A DNA stretch of 12,082 nt, taken from the NCBI GenBank assembly GCA_016278585.1, contig JADQBO010000255.1:1-12082 (forward strand). Reading direction: 5' to 3'. The DNA comes from Desulfosporosinus sp. GTDB taxonomy: Bacteria; Bacillota; Desulfitobacteriia; Desulfitobacteriales; Desulfitobacteriaceae. The position numbers and the translations under genes were made by a program. A model generated the notes under the pieces. That model was not told the origin of the DNA and did no database searches. It worked only from the letters and a program-made list of their open reading frames with translations. Shown here in pieces: positions 9,073 to 12,082 of this stretch (its first letter is position 1; every line of letters begins with the position of its first letter).

Positions 9073-9210
9073 ATAAATCTCCACCCTTCTAGGCCTGTTT
9101 CTTAGTTCTGGAGTTGACCTTAATATTAGAAATGTCTAAGAACATAAAGATGCATGTAACTCCTCGTTCATCCATAGGTATATAAAAGGGATTTGGGGGG
9201 TGAAGAGCGT
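9073..9210. promoter_or_regulatory. Divergent promoter region between addB and the deacetylase
   Basis: About 140 bases must hold both promoters. On the plus strand, TTGACC (9114-9119) is a good -35 but is followed at 17 bases only by a poor -10, TAAGAA. On the minus strand, TTTATG (9143-9148) with TATTAA (9120-9125) at 17 bases is a weak match. A small palindrome TAATATTA lies at 9121-9128. I see no convincing LexA/DinR box. The ribosome sites are clear: GGGTGGAG for addB and GGGGGGTGA (9195-9203) for the deacetylase. Confidence 0.4.
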
Positions 9211-9936
9211 TTGCGTATTTATGTATTATCTCGCCGTAAACTGATTCTCACGGTTTTGTTTCTGTTCACTGTGGGAGGTTTTCTAGCTATTACTCAGCAT
9301 TCCTTGACAATTCCATCTCTGGTTCGGGCTCCGGGTACTTACTATATGGCAAATACCCAGGAAAAAGTCGTAGCTTTAACCTTTGATGATGGACCTGATC
9401 CAATCGATACGCCGGATGTTCTTGATATCCTCAAAGATAAGAGGGTACGTGCCACGTTCTTTGTACTAGGGAAGGCGGCAGAATCAAACCCCCACTTATT
9501 AAAGCGTTTGGCCAAGGAAGGCCACGAAATTGGAAATCATAGCTTCAATCATGATTATCAACAGCGTCATTTAGTTGAAGACATGAATAAAACCGATCAA
9601 GTAGTCTTTACTGCTACTGGCAACCATACCTATTTCTATCGTCCTCCAGGGGGATTCGTATCTAAAAACCAACTGGAAACTACTAAAAAAAATCGCCATG
9701 TTGTAGCACTCTGGAGCGTCGATAGCAAAGACTGGCGAAATCCAGGGGTAAAACAAATTGTGGATAATGTCATGGGGGATGTTTTTCCGGGTGCTATTAT
9801 CCTCTTGCATGACGGGGGGGAGAAACGAAGTCAAACTGTCAAAGCATTAGGTCCAATCATAGATAATCTAAGAGCTCATGGTTATCGCTTAGCTACTTTG
9901 AGTGAACTTAGGACCTTAGATTCTGATTTAAAGTAG
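9211..9936 (+). CDS. Membrane-anchored polysaccharide deacetylase (NodB/CE4 family)
   Basis: Numbered from the TTG at 9211 (241 residues): a basic N-terminus, one hydrophobic segment (about 9-28) acting as anchor or uncleaved signal, then an extracytoplasmic NodB domain. All CE4 motifs are intact: TFDDGPD (catalytic base D59, metal D60), GNHSFNH (metal H100, H104), RPPGG (144-148), DSKDW (171-175) and LLHDGG (catalytic H200). The family removes N-acetyl groups from peptidoglycan or related sugars, with a divalent metal, outside the membrane. The length, anchor and the segment around DSKDWRNPG resemble the sporulation deacetylase PdaB, but PdaB has a diverged first motif while this one is canonical. 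A housekeeping peptidoglycan deacetylase is equally possible. The start could be the in-frame TTG at 9193, but the Shine-Dalgarno GGGGGGTGA lies between the two and serves the one at 9211. The gene converges on yitT with 7 bases between stops. Confidence 0.9.
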   Translation: MRIYVLSRRKLILTVLFLFTVGGFLAITQHSLTIPSLVRAPGTYYMANTQEKVVALTFDDGPDPIDTPDVLDILKDKRVRATFFVLGKAAESNPHLLKRLAKEGHEIGNHSFNHDYQQRHLVEDMNKTDQVVFTATGNHTYFYRPPGGFVSKNQLETTKKNRHVVALWSVDSKDWRNPGVKQIVDNVMGDVFPGAIILLHDGGEKRSQTVKALGPIIDNLRAHGYRLATLSELRTLDSDLK

Positions 9937-9943
9937 ACACCGT

Positions 9944-10792
9944 TTATTCATTCCTAACAAACCCGCTGCCTAAAACTTCTCCTGCATTTTGGATAATGAT
10001 AAAGGCTTGCGGATCTATCTCCCGCACAGCCCGTTTTAGCCGTCCTACTTCTGGAAGACTGATTACACAAATTATAACGTCTTTCGCTTCGCAAGTGTAA
10101 GCTCCTCTTCCATGCAAAAAGGTTGCACCTCGGCCCAGATCAAGCCTAATTCGATCGACTAAGGCCTCAGATCGATCCGAAATGATGGTAATGGATTTTG
10201 ACGGAACACCACTTTGTATTAAATCAAGGACCCGGCCAAATACAAAGATCATAACCAAGGTATAAAGTGCCACTTTAGGACCAAGTACTGCCCAAGATAT
10301 CAGGATAATAACCCCGTTGATAGCAAGAGCGGATGTACCCATGGGAATACCATGCTTCTTTTGAAGGACTTTAGAGACAATATCTGATCCACCCAGGCTC
10401 CCACCGAAGTGAAATACAATGGCTGTCGCAAATCCAAAGATGACTCCACCATAAAGAGCTCCTAAGAAAATATCGTCGAAGTCAAAGGGTTGAACACCAC
10501 TAAATATATCCAGAAAAATAGAGAGGATTGCCAATCCCCATATGGTTTTAAAGACGAACTGCTTATCTACTTCTCGCCAACCTAAAATAAACAAGGGCAT
10601 ATTTAAGAGAAATGTTACAACCCCAACCGGAAGATCAAAGGTATAGTAAAGTAGCAATGCAATTCCGCCAACTCCACCTGCCCCTAACCCGGAGTAGACA
10701 ATGAAGCCTTGAATCCCATATGCTGCAAGGATGGCACCAATAGCAATCCCTATCACCTCTCCAATTAACTTTGTCCGCTTTGTAAGTTTCAA
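9944..10792 (-). CDS. YitT family integral membrane protein (YitT_membrane plus DUF2179)
   Basis: A 282-residue protein with about five or six hydrophobic segments in its first 190 residues (for example 10-33, 54-71, 81-97, 154-172, 174-190) and Gly-rich turns such as GLGAGGVGGIA (35-45) and FGGSLGGSD (129-137). A soluble C-terminal domain follows (about 195-280), with GRGATFLHGRGAY as the DUF2179 hallmark. This two-part architecture and length are standard for the YitT family of Firmicutes. Its biochemical role is not established, and transport has been suggested only by homology. The start is TTG at 10790-10792, supported by AAGAGGGGG about 7 bases upstream and by a strong promoter further up. 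It is transcribed alone. Its stop faces the deacetylase stop, leaving no room for a terminator between them. Confidence 0.92.
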   Translation of the reverse strand: MKLTKRTKLIGEVIGIAIGAILAAYGIQGFIVYSGLGAGGVGGIALLLYYTFDLPVGVVTFLLNMPLFILGWREVDKQFVFKTIWGLAILSIFLDIFSGVQPFDFDDIFLGALYGGVIFGFATAIVFHFGGSLGGSDIVSKVLQKKHGIPMGTSALAINGVIILISWAVLGPKVALYTLVMIFVFGRVLDLIQSGVPSKSITIISDRSEALVDRIRLDLGRGATFLHGRGAYTCEAKDVIICVISLPEVGRLKRAVREIDPQAFIIIQNAGEVLGSGFVRNE

Positions 10793-10815
10793 GTAAATAC
10801 CCCCTCTTTACTCAT
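10789..10815 (-). other. Eight-codon mini-ORF overlapping the yitT start
   Basis: On the minus strand, an ATG at 10813-10815 opens MSKEGVFT and ends with TGA at 10789-10791, overlapping the yitT TTG (TTGA). The mini-ORF contains the AAGAGGGGG that serves yitT. A modest GGGGA precedes its ATG by 8 bases. It is probably a by-product of the G-rich ribosome site, but it has the same geometry as the one before hdrA. Confidence 0.2.
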
Positions 10816-10863
10816 AACAAATATCCCCAACTTCTCAATTTAGAGGGGAGATTTTATGAACTC

Positions 10864-10892
10864 ATTATACAGACATATACCTTATACGTAAA
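10864..10892 (-). promoter_or_regulatory. Sigma-A type promoter for yitT
   Basis: Minus strand: a perfect TATAAT (10864-10869) lies 17 bases after TTTACG (10887-10892, 4/6 match to TTGACA). Transcription would start near 10857, giving a leader of about 65 bases before the TTG start of yitT. It is the best promoter match in the window. Confidence 0.6.
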
Positions 10893-10908
10893 GTCGAGTG
10901 ATAGAGAT

Positions 10909-10948
10909 GGAGGGCTAACCCTGCTTTGAATTTTGGGTTAAGCCCTCC
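10909..10948 (-). terminator. GC-rich hairpin at the 3' end of the DUF4349 gene, terminator-like
   Basis: GGAGGGCTAACCC (10909-10921) pairs with GGGTTAAGCCCTCC (10935-10948) across a 13-base loop, a 13-bp stem with one bulged base. It lies 7 bases beyond the DUF4349 stop and just upstream of the yitT promoter. That is the expected place for a terminator, and it would separate the two genes. The downstream side on the minus strand reads ATCTCTATCACT, without a clear U run, so it may only stabilise a 3' end. Confidence 0.55.
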
Positions 10949-10955
10949 ACTGAAT

Positions 10956-12077
10956 CTATTGTGATCTTCGCTTTTTCCATAATCGGTAAAGGATCCACCC
11001 CATGGCACTGATTAAAAGATAAGGTGAAGCATACCCTAAACCAACTACAAGATAGTTAAGTCCATTCCAGGTAGTGCTCAACGTCTTTAAGACGGCATCC
11101 CCCGCCGCTTTCCAAGTTTCATTCCAAGAAATTGGCTGCCAGGGGTTCTTAACATTAACCTTAGGGCTTTGGAGGGTGACGAGCTGAAGAGTTACTGTAG
11201 AGTAATCGACTTGATGGTTCCAGAGTTTCAATTGGCCCTTTAAGTGTTCGATTTGCTGACGGACGTTACCCAGTGCATTTTCTACTTTGAGCACGTCATC
11301 TACAGTTTTAGCTTGATTTAGGATTTCAAGGTACCGTGTCTCTTCAGCTTCTAGTATTTGCAAGCGTGCCTGGGAATCATAGTATTGGTTGGTAATGTCA
11401 TTGGCCTGCAAGCGCTGATTGAGCACTTTGCCCCAAGTAGCAAAAGAATCTTGTAGCCCAGTAAGCTTATCAGCAGGAATTTTAAACGTCAGCTGAGCTG
11501 ATGATTGATAATCTGATCCACTTTGTTGAGATGTAACAACATATCCGCCTTGTTCTTGAACCTCTTGGGTAATCCGCGAAACCATATCGTTAATAATCTC
11601 CACTTGAAGTGTTAACTCCAAATCATGGGTGATTTTACGAGGAATCTCCGCATCAGCAGGTGGAACATTTGCTAGGTCAGGTGGAATAGGAAGAATCACA
11701 CCCTCTTTCCCCTTGACTAAGGGGACATCGTTAGAGCCCACAGAGTTTATTGCTTGATCTGACTCTTTCCTTTCTGGTAGGCTTTCATCAAACACTTTGT
11801 TGTTTTCCCCGCCTGTTCCCGTTGAACCATTGAACATTGCAGACTGCTGGGACATACGTTCAGATTGGGTTGATTTCTGCCCGCCCATGGGAAAAATGCT
11901 CCAGGAATTATTCAGGGCACTTTGCCCGATCATCAAAAGGAGGGCTAGCCCAGCAATAGGAATACTAAGTTTCCATCGTCCAGAATTACCCAGCTCGAAT
12001 AGTTTTGTACGTATTCGTTGAACTAAACCTTCCTTGTCCTTCACTGGTCCCTCTACAAAATCAACGGTTCTGGCCAT
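10956..12077 (-). CDS. DUF4349 domain protein, membrane-bound (start possibly outside window)
   Basis: From the ATG at 12075-12077 the protein is 373 residues. It has a basic cytoplasmic stretch (1-35), a membrane segment (about 36-52), a long Ser/Asn/Pro-rich linker (about 55-145), and a DUF4349 domain (about 147-303). That domain includes a heptad-like, probably coiled-coil stretch (about 238-290) and the typical DYSTVTLQL ending. A second membrane segment (about 341-364) and a basic tail WKKRRSQ follow. The domain should lie outside the cytoplasm between the two segments. Function is unknown. Related proteins occur as lipoproteins or fused to zinc-finger anti-sigma domains. The frame stays open for the five remaining bases upstream (all A) and no ribosome site is visible inside the window. 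The true start may therefore be further upstream, and the first 35 residues could be the tail of such an anti-sigma domain. Confidence 0.85.
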   Translation of the reverse strand: MARTVDFVEGPVKDKEGLVQRIRTKLFELGNSGRWKLSIPIAGLALLLMIGQSALNNSWSIFPMGGQKSTQSERMSQQSAMFNGSTGTGGENNKVFDESLPERKESDQAINSVGSNDVPLVKGKEGVILPIPPDLANVPPADAEIPRKITHDLELTLQVEIINDMVSRITQEVQEQGGYVVTSQQSGSDYQSSAQLTFKIPADKLTGLQDSFATWGKVLNQRLQANDITNQYYDSQARLQILEAEETRYLEILNQAKTVDDVLKVENALGNVRQQIEHLKGQLKLWNHQVDYSTVTLQLVTLQSPKVNVKNPWQPISWNETWKAAGDAVLKTLSTTWNGLNYLVVGLGYASPYLLISAMGWILYRLWKKRRSQ

Positions 12078-12082
12078 TTTTT

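Noticed and set aside
9137..9186. Possible sporulation-type promoter before the deacetylase (GCATG, CATAGGTA)
   Set aside because: The -35 fits a SigG-like GHATR, but the -10 misses the consensus at two positions, so I do not call it.
9571..9834. An 87-codon minus-strand frame inside the deacetylase
   Set aside because: It is antisense to the intact NodB motifs and has no independent support.
1..12082. A hidden defence system, mobile element or CRISPR array
   Set aside because: I found no terminal repeats with a transposase or integrase, no regularly spaced repeats and no toxin-antitoxin or nuclease genes beyond AddAB, which is housekeeping recombination.

Overview
The window reads as a chromosomal core segment of a low-to-mid GC, anaerobic, spore-forming type Firmicute. 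The best guess is a Peptococcaceae/Desulfitobacteriaceae member such as Desulfosporosinus or Desulfitobacterium. This rests on an HdrA-type flavin/iron-sulfur protein, the Gram-positive AddAB type of recombination nuclease, a YitT-family membrane protein, strong G-rich Shine-Dalgarno sequences and frequent TTG starts. The genus is an inference from protein style, not from a search.

Layout, left to right. Positions 1-1049 (minus) hold the 5' part of an hdrA gene that runs off the left edge. Positions 1050-1326 are an AT-rich intergenic stretch with a long imperfect inverted repeat, a possible hdrA promoter and a five-codon mini-ORF that overlaps the hdrA start (TAATG). Positions 1327-9072 (minus) hold addB followed directly by addA (TGA next to ATG), the two subunits of the AddAB helicase-nuclease. 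Positions 9073-9210 are a short divergent promoter region. Positions 9211-9936 (plus) encode a membrane-anchored polysaccharide deacetylase with all NodB catalytic motifs. It converges on a YitT-family membrane protein at 9944-10792 (minus) with only 7 bases between them. Upstream of yitT lie a good sigma-A type promoter and, further up, a GC-rich hairpin at the 3' end of the next gene. Positions 10956-12077 (minus) encode a two-membrane-segment DUF4349 protein that reaches the right edge and may start outside the window.

The only tight functional unit is addB-addA: a translationally coupled pair that makes one complex, which resects double-strand breaks until it meets Chi. The other genes appear to be independent units: electron transfer (hdrA), cell-wall modification (deacetylase), an uncharacterised integral membrane protein (YitT) and an uncharacterised envelope protein (DUF4349).

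I found no mobile element, CRISPR array, RNA gene or defence island, and I do not claim a new system here. The points worth a second look are small: micro-ORFs overlapping the starts of hdrA and yitT, the inverted repeat between addA and hdrA, TTG starts inferred for three consecutive genes, and a possible truncated anti-sigma-like N-terminus on the DUF4349 protein.
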